The notes beneath the pieces are model-generated. The model was given only the letters and a program-made list of their open reading frames with translations, had not been told where the DNA came from and did not search any database. The translations under genes were made by a program, and so were the position numbers. A stretch of DNA of 64,000 bases. It comes from Phreatobacter sp. (lineage in GTDB: Bacteria; Pseudomonadota; Alphaproteobacteria; Rhizobiales; Phreatobacteraceae). This document shows, piece by piece, positions 1-8,714 of this stretch (position 1 is its first letter; the number at the start of each line of letters is the position of its first letter). Location of the stretch: contig NZ_JAUYFA010000092.1 in the NCBI RefSeq assembly GCF_030691135.1, positions 17,311-81,310 on the forward strand, read 5' to 3'.

Positions 1-93
1 CGGCGCTGCACGACCGTGGCGGCTGCCTTGCCCTCCCGTTTCCATTGCTTCACCCGTGTTGCAGGGCGCGAACAGTGCAACTTGGACGGCGAA

Positions 94-176
94 GCTGAAT
101 CGGAATCGCAGGATGAACCGCAGGCTGAATCGGAATCTGAACATCAGCCGCACGAAGGAAGCGTCTGAATCGACTC
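94..176. repeat. Cluster of six GANTC sites within a short direct repeat
   Basis: GANTC pentamers (five GAATC, one GACTC) lie at 97-101, 103-107, 127-131, 133-137, 167-171 and 172-176. Part of the density comes from a direct repeat, GCTGAATCGGAATC, at 94-107 and 124-137. GANTC is the target of the cell-cycle methyltransferase CcrM in alphaproteobacteria. The gene this region belongs to may lie left of the window, since the hydrolase at 206-1060 ends next to it. The motif positions are seen; a regulatory role is inferred. Confidence 0.5.
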
Positions 177-205
177 GGAAAACCGTCACGCGACGGGAGC
201 GACGC

Positions 206-1060
206 TCAGTTCAGGAAGGAGAGGATCGCGTCGGCGAAGATGTCGTTCTTGTCGCCCGCCACCATGTGGCCGGCGCCACTGACATCGACGAAGCGGGCAT
301 GCGGAACGAGGGTGAGGAAGGCGTCGGCGCTCTCCTGCGAGACGATATCGGAGGCGTTGCCGCGCACCAGAAGCGTTGGCACCGACAGCCGTCGCGCCGC
401 ATCCTCGAGCGAGGCGACAATCGTCGTACGGTCGGTGTTGACGGTGCGCCCGCCTTCGAGAAAGGCCGGATCCCAGTGCCAGTACCAGCGCCCGTCCTCG
501 CGCAGCCGCAGGTTCTTCTTCAGGCCGTCCGTGGAAGGAGGCCGGCTCCGGTTCGGCAGATAGGCCGCCACCGATTCGGCTGCCTCCTCGATGGTGGCGA
601 AGCCCTCCTTCGCCCGCGCCCGCATGAAACTCTGCACATGCTGAACGCCGGTCTCTTCCATGCGTGGGACGATGTCGACCAGCACAAGGGCGGAGAAACA
701 GGGCGCGACACCGAGCGCATGAAGCGCGGCGATCCCACCGAGCGAGGCGCCGATCACCGCCGGCGCCGCTCCGAACCGCTCGGCGATGGCATGTCCGAGG
801 ACGACGGCGTCACCACTGTAATCGGCAAAGGCATAGGCGCCATTGGCCGCCCATTCGCTGTCGCCATGGCCGCGCTGGTCGATGGCGATCGCCGTGAAGC
901 CGCGTTCGGCGAGCCTGCGGGCGGTGGCGCGCCAGGCATGCCGCGTCTGCCCGCCGCCGTGCAGCAGCAGTGCCACCTTCTCGCCATGGCCGTAGACATC
1001 GGCCTCGAGCCGGTTGCCGTCATGGCCGGTGAAGCGCGCGTGGCGGGGGTGCTGGGACAT
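206..1060 (-). CDS. alpha/beta hydrolase
   Basis: A 284-residue single-domain alpha/beta-hydrolase. An oxyanion-loop HGGG lies near residue 34, DQRGHG at 61-66, the nucleophile elbow GASLGG at 104-109 (Ser106), an acid residue in the VRGNASD stretch, and the catalytic His in GAGHM close to the C-terminus. No signal peptide is seen, so it is probably cytosolic. The substrate is not identifiable; epoxide-hydrolase-like or peroxidase-like members share this pattern. A second hydrolase lies 29 bp upstream in the same orientation, so they may be co-transcribed. Confidence 0.85.
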   Translation of the reverse strand: MSQHPRHARFTGHDGNRLEADVYGHGEKVALLLHGGGQTRHAWRATARRLAERGFTAIAIDQRGHGDSEWAANGAYAFADYSGDAVVLGHAIAERFGAAPAVIGASLGGIAALHALGVAPCFSALVLVDIVPRMEETGVQHVQSFMRARAKEGFATIEEAAESVAAYLPNRSRPPSTDGLKKNLRLREDGRWYWHWDPAFLEGGRTVNTDRTTIVASLEDAARRLSVPTLLVRGNASDIVSQESADAFLTLVPHARFVDVSGAGHMVAGDKNDIFADAILSFLN

Positions 1061-1089
1061 GGCGGCGCGGTCCGATGAGAGGCCGATCG

Positions 1090-1872
1090 TCAGGCGGCGA
1101 TCCGGGCGAGGAAGGCGAGCGCGCCGGCCTTGAAGACCTTGTCGCCCACCGCCGGCATATGATCGCGATCGGGGATCGAAAGCACCTCCCCCTTGGGGAT
1201 GATCGCTGCCAGCGGCTCCGGCACGCCGGCGATCTCGTCCTTCGTCCCCACCGCGATCAGCACCGGGCAGGCGATCGCGGCGGCCTCCTCGCGGCTCATC
1301 AGGTTGCGCGAGCCGCGGATACAGGCGGCCAGCGCCCGCCGGTCCGACTGGGTCTGCATGGCGAAGGCGCGGAACATGCGGCCCTGCGGGTCGGTGACCT
1401 CCTCGAGGGTCTCCGCCTCCAGCGCCTCGGCGATGGACTCCGGCAGCCCGACGCCGTCGACCAGCTTGATGCCGAGGCCGCCCATGATCGCCGCCCTGAC
1501 CCGGCCGGGATGGCGATGGGCGAGGAAGGCCGTGATGCGCGACCCCATGGAATAGCCGAGCACCACCGTGCTCTCGATGCCGAGATGGTCGAGCAGCGCC
1601 CGCGCATCCTCGGCCATCAGAGTCGTGTGGTAGGCGGCGGGGTCGTAGAGCTTTTCCGAATCGCCGTGGCCGCGATTGTCGAGCGCGATGACGCGCCGTC
1701 CGGCCCTGGTCAGCGTGTCCACCCAGCCCGGATAGGTCCAGTTGATATGGGCATTGGAGGCGAAGCCGTGGATGCAGAGGACCGGATCGCCCTCCCCCGT
1801 GTCGAAATAGGCGATCTCGACGCCGTCGGAGGAAAAGCGGTGCTTGGGCAGGCGGGAGGAGGACGCGATCAT
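1090..1872 (-). CDS. alpha/beta hydrolase
   Basis: A 260-residue alpha/beta-hydrolase with HGFASN near residue 35, DNRGHGDS at 65-72, nucleophile elbow GYSMGS at 106-111 (Ser108), the acid in GTKDE, and the catalytic His in DRDHMP near the C-terminus. It reads into the hydrolase at 206-1060 after a 29-bp gap. The two are only distantly similar, so a recent duplication is not evident. The substrate is unknown. The ATG is at 1870-1872 with a weak Shine-Dalgarno. Confidence 0.85.
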   Translation of the reverse strand: MIASSSRLPKHRFSSDGVEIAYFDTGEGDPVLCIHGFASNAHINWTYPGWVDTLTRAGRRVIALDNRGHGDSEKLYDPAAYHTTLMAEDARALLDHLGIESTVVLGYSMGSRITAFLAHRHPGRVRAAIMGGLGIKLVDGVGLPESIAEALEAETLEEVTDPQGRMFRAFAMQTQSDRRALAACIRGSRNLMSREEAAAIACPVLIAVGTKDEIAGVPEPLAAIIPKGEVLSIPDRDHMPAVGDKVFKAGALAFLARIAA

Positions 1873-2054
1873 GGCGGAGCTATAGCCGGACGGGACGACC
1901 TGCGGAACCCGCCCGCCGGCGGGACAGGCGTGACGCCCGGCCGCGGCCGCGGGCCCGTTGCGGAAGGCGTGAGAACACGGCTAGGAAGCTGATGCCTTCG
2001 TTGCCGGTCGCAAACACGCCCGGCCGCATGCCCTGAGGAGCCGCGCGCCCCCCG

Positions 2055-4268
2055 ATGAATGCCCTGACCCGCCGACTGCTCCCGCTTCTCCTCGCCATAG
2101 CTCCCCTGCCGGCCCTCGCCCAGCAGCCCCCCGGCCCTCCGGCCCTCGCCTGGAAGACCGGCGCCGAGGCGCGCGCGATCGAGCGGCGCATCGACGCCCT
2201 GCTCGCACGCATGACGACGGCCGAGAAGATCGGCCAGCTCAACCTGCGCGGCCGCGGCGACGAGTTCCGGCCCGAATGGGTCGCCCAGGGCCGGACCGGC
2301 GCCGTGATGAACTTCACCTCGCCCGCCGAGATCGCCGCCGTCCGGGCCCAGGTCGCCCAGTCGCGGCTGAAGATACCGCTGATCCTCGGCCTCGACGCGA
2401 TCAACGGCTTCGCCACCTATTTCCCCCAGCCGATCGGCCAGGCCGCCACCTTCAACCCGCGCCTGGTCGAACTCGCCTCCTACTGGTCCGCCCGCGAGGC
2501 CCGCGCCACCGGCATCAACTGGACCTTCGCGCCGATGATCGACATGACGCGCGATGCCCGCTGGGGTCGCAACATGGAGGGCGCCGGCGAAGACGTGCAC
2601 CTGGCCTCCGTCATCGCCGCGGCCCGCGTCGTGGGCTACCACCGCGGCGGCCTCGCCACCTCCGCCAAGCACTTCGTCGGTTATGGCGCAGCCGAGGGCG
2701 GACGCGACTACAACAGCGTCTGGATCCCCGTCTCGCAGCTCTGGGACTACCAGATCCCGCCGTTCCGGGCGGCGATCTCGGCCGGCGCCTTCACCGTCAT
2801 GACGTCGCTGAGCGCCATGAACGGCATCGCCGCGACCGGCGACCGCAGCCTCGTCACCGACGTCCTGAAGGGCCGTCTCGGCTTCCGCGGCTTCGTCGTC
2901 TCCGATTTCGATTCCGTGCGCGAGCTGATCAATCACGGTATGGCCTCCGACCGGGCCGAGGCGGCACGCAAGGCCTTCCTCGCCGGCGTCGACATGGACA
3001 TGATGTCGGGCGCCTATGACGCCCATCTCGCCGACGAGATCCGTGCCGGCCGGGTGCCGGCCGCCGCCCTGGACGAGGCGGTCCGCCGCGTGCTGCGCGT
3101 CAAGTTCCATATGGGTCTGTTCGAGGAACCGCCGTTCGACCCGACAACCGCTGCCCGTGACATGGCGACGCCCGCAGCCCGCGCCGATTCGCTCGCCGTG
3201 GCACGGGAATCCATCGTCATGCTGCGCAACCACGAGGCCGCGCTGCCGCTGCGCTCCTCGGTGCGCTCCATCGCCGTCGTCGGCGGCGCCGCGACCCATC
3301 AGGAGGACTGGCAGTATTCCGACAATGCCGGCCTGCCGCGCGTCCGTCCGCCGAAGCTGCCGGACGAACTCACCCGCCTGCTCGGCCCGGACGTCGCGAT
3401 CAGCTTCGCGCCCGGCCTTGCGACCCACTGCAACCTGGCGGCCGGCGACACGGCAGGCGCGGTGCGCACGGCGGAGGCCGCCGATGTCGTCGTCGTCATG
3501 CTTGGCGAGGACTGCGAGCAGATCGGCGAGGGCACCTCGCGCGCCCATCTCGACCTGCCGCCGGTGCAGCAGGCCCTGCTCGACGCGCTGATCGCCACCG
3601 GCAAGCCGGTCGTCGTCATCCTGCACACCACGCGGCCCTTCGTGCTGACCCGCTTCGAAGGCCGCGTCGCGGCCATTCTGCAGGCGTTCCACCTGGGCAC
3701 CGAGGGCCGCACCGCCCTCGCCGAGGTGATCACCGGCCACGTCAACCCCTCGGGCAAGCTGCCGATGACCTTCCCGCGCGCCACCGGACAGGTGCCGATC
3801 TATTACGACAGCCTGCCGACCGGCCGCCCGCGCCTGACCAATGCCCGCTACGAGACCGGCTACACCGACGAGAAGCTGGAGCCGCTCTACCCCTTCGGCT
3901 TCGGCCTCTCCTTCTCGCGCTTCACCTTCGAGGCGCTGACCTTGGACGCCCCGCGCGTGGCGCGCGACGGCACGGTCGCGGGTTCCGTCCGCGTCAGCAA
4001 CATTGCCGGCCCGGCCGGCCGCGAGGTCGTGCAGGTCTATGTCCGGCAGAAGGTCGCCTCGCGATCGCGGCCGGTCCGCCAGCTCCGGTTCTTCGAGAAG
4101 GTCGAGGTCGCGGCCGGCGGTCAGGCGACCGTCCGCTTCGCCATTCCCGTGCGCAGCCTGGGCTTCCACGACGACCAGGCGCGCTACCGCGTCGAGCCGG
4201 GCGAGTACGAGATCTATGTCGGCAATGATTCCAACGCGACTCTGAGCGCCACGGTCACGGTGCGCTGA
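2055..4268 (+). CDS. bglX: secreted GH3-family beta-glucosidase (BglX-like)
   Basis: A 737-residue glycoside hydrolase family 3 enzyme, expected to release glucose or related sugars from the non-reducing end of beta-glucosides in the periplasm. An N-terminal signal peptide ends near ALA-Q (residues 1-23). The TIM-barrel domain carries the KHFVGYGA motif and the nucleophile Asp in VVSDFDS (Asp284). An alpha/beta sandwich domain follows, then a C-terminal fibronectin-III-like domain that starts around residue 625. Length matches BglX. It converges on the Anbu gene with 4 bp between stops, so the two share no transcript. The symbol is by family resemblance. Confidence 0.88.
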   Translation: MNALTRRLLPLLLAIAPLPALAQQPPGPPALAWKTGAEARAIERRIDALLARMTTAEKIGQLNLRGRGDEFRPEWVAQGRTGAVMNFTSPAEIAAVRAQVAQSRLKIPLILGLDAINGFATYFPQPIGQAATFNPRLVELASYWSAREARATGINWTFAPMIDMTRDARWGRNMEGAGEDVHLASVIAAARVVGYHRGGLATSAKHFVGYGAAEGGRDYNSVWIPVSQLWDYQIPPFRAAISAGAFTVMTSLSAMNGIAATGDRSLVTDVLKGRLGFRGFVVSDFDSVRELINHGMASDRAEAARKAFLAGVDMDMMSGAYDAHLADEIRAGRVPAAALDEAVRRVLRVKFHMGLFEEPPFDPTTAARDMATPAARADSLAVARESIVMLRNHEAALPLRSSVRSIAVVGGAATHQEDWQYSDNAGLPRVRPPKLPDELTRLLGPDVAISFAPGLATHCNLAAGDTAGAVRTAEAADVVVVMLGEDCEQIGEGTSRAHLDLPPVQQALLDALIATGKPVVVILHTTRPFVLTRFEGRVAAILQAFHLGTEGRTALAEVITGHVNPSGKLPMTFPRATGQVPIYYDSLPTGRPRLTNARYETGYTDEKLEPLYPFGFGLSFSRFTFEALTLDAPRVARDGTVAGSVRVSNIAGPAGREVVQVYVRQKVASRSRPVRQLRFFEKVEVAAGGQATVRFAIPVRSLGFHDDQARYRVEPGEYEIYVGNDSNATLSATVTVR

Positions 4269-4272
4269 GCGT

Positions 4273-5028
4273 TCACTTCACCACGTTGGAGCCGGCATAG
4301 GGTGGCGGCGGAATGTCCATATGCGCCTTGCGCAGCGCCGCCGACCAGCGCTCGCGCAGGTCGTGGAAATAGGGCTCGCCGGGTTCGATCCGGTAATGGG
4401 TCTGCAGGACGGCGTCGCCCCGCGGCATCACCGCGATGTCGATGGGCATGCCGACCCCGAGATTGGAGCGCATGGTCGAATCCATCGAGACGAGGCCGAT
4501 CTTGAGCGCATCGTTCAGATTGGTGTCGAACTTGATGGCGCGGTCGAGGATCGGCTTGCCGTATTTGTGCTCGCCGATCTGCAGATAGGGCGTATCGACC
4601 GTGCACTCGATATAGTTGCCGGCGGCATAGACCATGAACAGGCGCAGCGATCGGCCCTTGATCTGCCCGCCGAAGAGGAACGAGGCCTCGAACTTGATGC
4701 CGTCCTCCTCGAGGCCGGGCCCGTCGATGCGCCGCACCTCACGGATGGCGCGGCCGACACGCTGGGCCGCCTGGAACATGGACGGCGCGTTGAGGATGGT
4801 TTCAAGCTCGCCCGTCTCCTCGTTGGGCAGGCCTTCGTGAAGGAAGCCGAGAACCGACTGGGTGATTGACAGATTGCCGGCGGAGGCAAGCGCCATCACC
4901 CGCTCGCCGGGCTTCTGGAACACGTGCAGCTTGCGGAACGTCGAGATGTTGTCGAGACCCGCATTGGTGCGGGTGTCGGCGATCATCACCAGCCCGTCGC
5001 GCACGAGGATGCCGCAACAATAGGTCAT
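4273..5028 (-). CDS. Anbu-type proteasome-like peptidase
   Basis: A 251-residue Ntn-hydrolase of the Anbu family (ancestral beta-subunit). The protein begins MTYCCGIL, so removal of Met would expose Thr as the N-terminal nucleophile, as in proteasome beta subunits. DTRTNAGLD and SAGNLS follow as in the family. The start at 5026-5028 is chosen over a longer frame because GGAGA lies 5-9 bases upstream and because Thr must follow Met. In other bacteria Anbu is linked to the ATP-grasp/alpha-E/transglutaminase genes; here these start at 6315 on the opposite strand, with slyX and trhO in between. It probably assembles into an open-ring or helical oligomer; its substrate is unknown. Confidence 0.9.
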   Translation of the reverse strand: MTYCCGILVRDGLVMIADTRTNAGLDNISTFRKLHVFQKPGERVMALASAGNLSITQSVLGFLHEGLPNEETGELETILNAPSMFQAAQRVGRAIREVRRIDGPGLEEDGIKFEASFLFGGQIKGRSLRLFMVYAAGNYIECTVDTPYLQIGEHKYGKPILDRAIKFDTNLNDALKIGLVSMDSTMRSNLGVGMPIDIAVMPRGDAVLQTHYRIEPGEPYFHDLRERWSAALRKAHMDIPPPPYAGSNVVK

Positions 5029-5136
5029 CAGCGATTCTCCAGGGACCTGACGGGTGTAGCGGCGGCCACTGTCATGAGCAACGCAGCAGGCGTTCCGGTC
5101 CGTTTCGTCCACAGGGCGGAGCCGGGCGCGGCGAGA

Positions 5137-5352
5137 TCAATAGTGCGGCGGCGGCGGTTCCGGCCCCTGCGGACCGCCGTTCTGGGCCTCGCGCAACTGG
5201 TCCTCGAGGCGCGCGACGAGCCGTTGCAGCCGGTTCAACTCGGTCCACTGCGCGTTGATCGTGGTGTTGAGGTCCTCGATCGTCTGATCCTGATAGGCCG
5301 CCCTGATCTCCAGGGCTTCGAGACGGGCGGCGAGGTCGGCGATCCCGGTCAC
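5137..5352 (-). CDS. slyX: SlyX-family protein
   Basis: A 71-residue coiled-coil protein: heptad-like leucines and isoleucines over residues 5-55 (LEALEIRAAYQ, QTIEDLN, LNRLQRLVARLEDQL) and a proline-rich end, PPPPHY, typical of SlyX. Function of the family is not established. The GTG start (5350-5352) overlaps the stop of trhO in a GTGA arrangement, indicating translational coupling. The longer upstream reading is only the trhO shadow. Confidence 0.75.
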   Translation of the reverse strand: MTGIADLAARLEALEIRAAYQDQTIEDLNTTINAQWTELNRLQRLVARLEDQLREAQNGGPQGPEPPPPHY

Positions 5353-6107
5353 GGCAGCCCAATCCCTTCTGCCGTCTCCGGCATCTCGGCGAGGCCATGG
5401 CCGAGTGCGACACGGCCGTCGAAGACGAAACAGCCGCCGCGCCACAGGCTCTCGCGCTCCGGCACCTGTTCGAGATAGGCGAGGATGCCGCCCTTGAGAT
5501 GATGCACCTCGGGAAAGCCCTGCTCGACGAGATAGGCGCTCGCCTTCTCGCAGCGGATGCCGCCGGTGCAGAACATGGCGATGCGCCGGTCCCGCGCCGG
5601 GTCGAGGGCGCGGGTGGCATAGTCGCGAAACTCGCCGAAGCTGACGGTTCCGGGATCGCGGGCGCCCTCGAACGTCCCGATGGCCACCTCGAAGGCGTTG
5701 CGCGTGTCGATGACGACGGTGCCGGGATCGGCGATCAGGGCGTTCCAGTCAGCGGGCGCGACATAGGTGCCCACCCGGCGGGACGGATCGGTCACGCCGC
5801 CGTCGAAAGCGACGATCTCGCGCTTGGCCTTCACCTTGAGCCGGCCGAATGGCATGACCGCGGCGGTCGAGAGCTTCAGCTCCATGCCGGCGAGCCGGTC
5901 GCCGAAGACCCATCCGCCGGTCAAGCGGGCGATGAGGCGGTCGATCGCCGCCGCCTCCCCCGCCACCGTGCCGTTGATGCCCTCGGGGGCCAGCAGGAGC
6001 GTGCCCCTGATGCCGAGCGCGGCGCACAGCTCCATGACCGGCGCGACGAGGGCGGCGCAGTCCGGCAGGCTGGCGAAGCGGTAGAGGGCGGCGACCGTGA
6101 CAGTCAT
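5349..6107 (-). CDS. trhO: tRNA uridine(34) hydroxylase, rhodanese-like
   Basis: A 252-residue protein of the TrhO/YceA family, which makes 5-hydroxyuridine at position 34 of tRNAs using O2. The N-terminal acylphosphatase-like domain has the APEGINGT motif. The rhodanese domain ends with the catalytic-loop Cys in MFCTGGIRC, both family Cys being present. The ATG at 6105-6107 is preferred over one nine codons upstream because GGGGAGA sits directly upstream of it. It is divergent from the ATP-grasp gene and overlaps slyX by 4 bp. Confidence 0.9.
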   Translation of the reverse strand: MTVTVAALYRFASLPDCAALVAPVMELCAALGIRGTLLLAPEGINGTVAGEAAAIDRLIARLTGGWVFGDRLAGMELKLSTAAVMPFGRLKVKAKREIVAFDGGVTDPSRRVGTYVAPADWNALIADPGTVVIDTRNAFEVAIGTFEGARDPGTVSFGEFRDYATRALDPARDRRIAMFCTGGIRCEKASAYLVEQGFPEVHHLKGGILAYLEQVPERESLWRGGCFVFDGRVALGHGLAEMPETAEGIGLP

Positions 6108-6314
6108 GGGTCTCCCCGTGGCGTGGGGCTGCAATAACCGGACGGCGGGGAACCGGCAACGTCAGAGGACCGTTTTACCGGACGGGATATTTCGCGGCTG
6201 CGAAAGCCCCCTTCCCTAACGACCTGATTTGCCGCTAGCTTGTTGTCGAAGCGTCAGGATTGCTCCGTCAGAGAGCGACCACGTTTTGTCTTCCAGAGGG
6301 GAATTGAGCCGTCA

Positions 6315-7742
6315 ATGGCAGGCGATGCACCGGTCTTCGATGAAATGAATCTCGCGGACGGTGCTGTCCGCCCCGCCTACGAAACCCTGGCTCGGTGGTT
6401 GAAAACCATTCCGACGGACCTGCTGGCCACGCGCTCGCGCGAGGCGGAGGCGCTGTTTCGCCGCATCGGCATCACCTTCGCGGTCTATGGCGACTCCGCC
6501 TCGACGGAGCGCCTGATTCCCTTCGACGTCATCCCGCGCGTCCTCACCAACGACGAATGGGTGCGCCTGTCGAAAGGCCTGACGCAGCGCGTGCGCGCCA
6601 TCAACGCCTTCCTCGGCGACGTCTATTCGAAGCGCGAGATCCTGCGGGCCGGCCTCGTTCCCGAGGATCTCGTCTACCAGAACCCCGCCTTCCGGCCGGA
6701 GATGAACCAACAGGCGGTGCCGCACGGCATCTATGTGATGATCGCCGGCATCGATATCGTCCGCGTCGATTCCGAGACCTTCTACGTGCTCGAGGACAAT
6801 GCCCGCACGCCCTCCGGTGTCTCCTACATGCTGGAGAACCGCGAGGTGATGATCCGCCTCTTCCCCGAGTTGTTCTCCCAGCACCGGGTGGCACCGGTGG
6901 AGAACTACACCGATGACCTGCTCGCCACGATGAAGTCGGTGGCACCGCGCTCGGCCTCCTCCGACCCGACCTGTGTGCTGCTGACGCCCGGCCTGTTCAA
7001 TGCGGCCTATTACGAACACACCTTCCTCGCCGACAAGCTCGGCGTCGAACTGGTCGAGGGCCGCGACCTCTTCGTGAAGGCCGACGTCGTCTACATGCGC
7101 ACGACCGGGGGTCCGAAGCGCGTCGACGTCATCTACCGCCGGCTCGATGATGATTTCCTCGACCCGCTCGTCTTCCGGCCGGATTCGGCGCTCGGCGTGC
7201 CCGGCCTCATGTCGGCCTACCATGCCGGCAACGTCACGCTAGCCAATGCTGTCGGCACCGGCGTCGCCGACGACAAGGCCGTCTACAGCTACATGCCGGA
7301 GATCGTGAAATTCTATCTCGGCGAGGAGCCGATCCTGAAGAACGTGCCGACCTGGCGTTGCCGTGAGCCGGACGAGCTGAAATATGTCCTCGAACACCTA
7401 CCCGAACTGGTCGTCAAGGAGGTCCACGGCTCCGGCGGCTACGGCATGCTGATCGGGCCCAAGGCCGCGGCGGCCGAGATCGAGCTCTTCCGTCACAAGC
7501 TGGCGCAGGACCCGTCCAACTTCATCGCCCAGCCGACGCTCGCCCTCTCCACCTGCCCGACCCTGGTCGAGGAGGGGGTCGCCCCCCGCCATGTCGACCT
7601 CCGGCCCTTCGTCCTGACGGGGCGCGACAAGGTCCGCATCGTCCCCGGCGGCCTCACCCGCGTCGCCCTCAAGGACGGTTCGCTGGTGGTCAATTCCAGT
7701 CAGGGCGGCGGCACCAAGGACACCTGGGTCCTGGATTCGTGA
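6315..7742 (+). CDS. circularly permuted ATP-grasp type 2 protein
   Basis: A 475-residue circularly permuted ATP-grasp protein, a predicted peptide/amide ligase. Family blocks seen are YGD near residue 60, RVDSETFYVLEDNARTPSG around residues 150-170, and the glycine-rich loop KEVHGSGGYGMLIGP near residue 370. The ATG at 6315 follows GAGGGGAA at some distance; an upstream TTG is possible but lacks family sequence. It leads the operon with the alpha-E (14-bp gap) and transglutaminase genes. Iyer, Aravind and colleagues predicted that this set ligates and then processes peptides together with Anbu. The substrate is unknown. Confidence 0.9.
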   Translation: MAGDAPVFDEMNLADGAVRPAYETLARWLKTIPTDLLATRSREAEALFRRIGITFAVYGDSASTERLIPFDVIPRVLTNDEWVRLSKGLTQRVRAINAFLGDVYSKREILRAGLVPEDLVYQNPAFRPEMNQQAVPHGIYVMIAGIDIVRVDSETFYVLEDNARTPSGVSYMLENREVMIRLFPELFSQHRVAPVENYTDDLLATMKSVAPRSASSDPTCVLLTPGLFNAAYYEHTFLADKLGVELVEGRDLFVKADVVYMRTTGGPKRVDVIYRRLDDDFLDPLVFRPDSALGVPGLMSAYHAGNVTLANAVGTGVADDKAVYSYMPEIVKFYLGEEPILKNVPTWRCREPDELKYVLEHLPELVVKEVHGSGGYGMLIGPKAAAAEIELFRHKLAQDPSNFIAQPTLALSTCPTLVEEGVAPRHVDLRPFVLTGRDKVRIVPGGLTRVALKDGSLVVNSSQGGGTKDTWVLDS

Positions 7743-7756
7743 GATAGGCGGAACCC

Positions 7757-8701
7757 ATGCTCTCCCGTACCGCCGACAATCTCTTCTGGCTCGCCCGCTA
7801 TGTCGAACGGGCCGAATATCTCGCCCGTATCATCGAGGCCTCGACCCGTCTCGCCAACCTGCCCTCCGCCTATGCCGGCACGTCCAACGAATGGGAATCG
7901 GCGGTCGCCACCGCAGGCTGCGCCCATCTGTTCTACCAGGCGCATGACAAGGCGACCCGCGAGACGGTGATCGACTTCCTCGCGTTCTCGCCCGACAATC
8001 CCTCCTCCATCCGCTCCTGTTTCGAGGTCGCCCGCACCAATGCGCGCTCGGTGCGCACCGCGCTGACGGTCGAGATGTGGGACGCCATCAACGCCGCCTG
8101 GCTGGAACTGTCGAAATACCGGGCGAGCGGCCTCAACCAAGACGAGCACCTCGCCAATTTCCTCTCCTTCGTGAAGGAGACGGGCCTGAGGTTCGACGGC
8201 TCGGCCTATCGCACCATGCTGCGCTCCGACGGCTACTGGTTCTCGCGCCTCGGCGTGATGATCGAGCGGGCCGACAACACCGCCCGCATCCTCGACGTGA
8301 AATATCACGTGCTGCTGCCTGGAGCCGAGCAGGTCGGCGGGTCGCTGGACTATTTCCAGTGGTCGGCAATCCTGCGCGCCGTCTCGGCGCTGACCGCCTA
8401 TCACTGGGTCTACAAGGAGAGCCTGAAGCCCTGGCTGGTCGCCGACCTCCTGATCCTCAACGACCAGATGCCGCGTTCGCTGGCCGCCTGCTACGAGAGC
8501 ATCGTGCGCAACCTCGACAGCCTGTCGCTCTCCTATGGCCGCCAGGGTCCGGCCCAGCGCGCCGCACGCGCCACCCGCACCAAGCTCGAAAGCGCCCGCA
8601 TCGACGACATCTTCCAGTCGGGGCTGCACGAATTCGTCTCGGAGTTCATCACCGAGAACAACCGGCTGGGTGCCGCCATCACCCAGCAATACCTGACCTG
8701 A
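7757..8701 (+). CDS. alpha-E domain protein of the Anbu-linked amidoligase cluster
   Basis: A 314-residue, mostly helical alpha-E domain protein. It begins MLSRTADNLFWLARYVERAE, the family signature, and has the second conserved stretch FSRLGVMIERADNTARILD near residues 168-186. It is encoded between the permuted ATP-grasp gene (14 bp upstream) and the transglutaminase (13 bp downstream), as in many proteobacteria. Biochemical function is unproven; it is predicted to assist the ligase. No signal peptide or membrane segment was seen. Confidence 0.9.
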   Translation: MLSRTADNLFWLARYVERAEYLARIIEASTRLANLPSAYAGTSNEWESAVATAGCAHLFYQAHDKATRETVIDFLAFSPDNPSSIRSCFEVARTNARSVRTALTVEMWDAINAAWLELSKYRASGLNQDEHLANFLSFVKETGLRFDGSAYRTMLRSDGYWFSRLGVMIERADNTARILDVKYHVLLPGAEQVGGSLDYFQWSAILRAVSALTAYHWVYKESLKPWLVADLLILNDQMPRSLAACYESIVRNLDSLSLSYGRQGPAQRAARATRTKLESARIDDIFQSGLHEFVSEFITENNRLGAAITQQYLT

Positions 8702-8714
8702 GCGGGCGGCCGCC

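Noticed and set aside
1869..4169. Long open frame (about 766 residues) antisense to the GH3 gene
   Set aside because: Mirror frame of a GC-rich gene; sequence has no domain and the sense strand encodes a clear GH3 enzyme.
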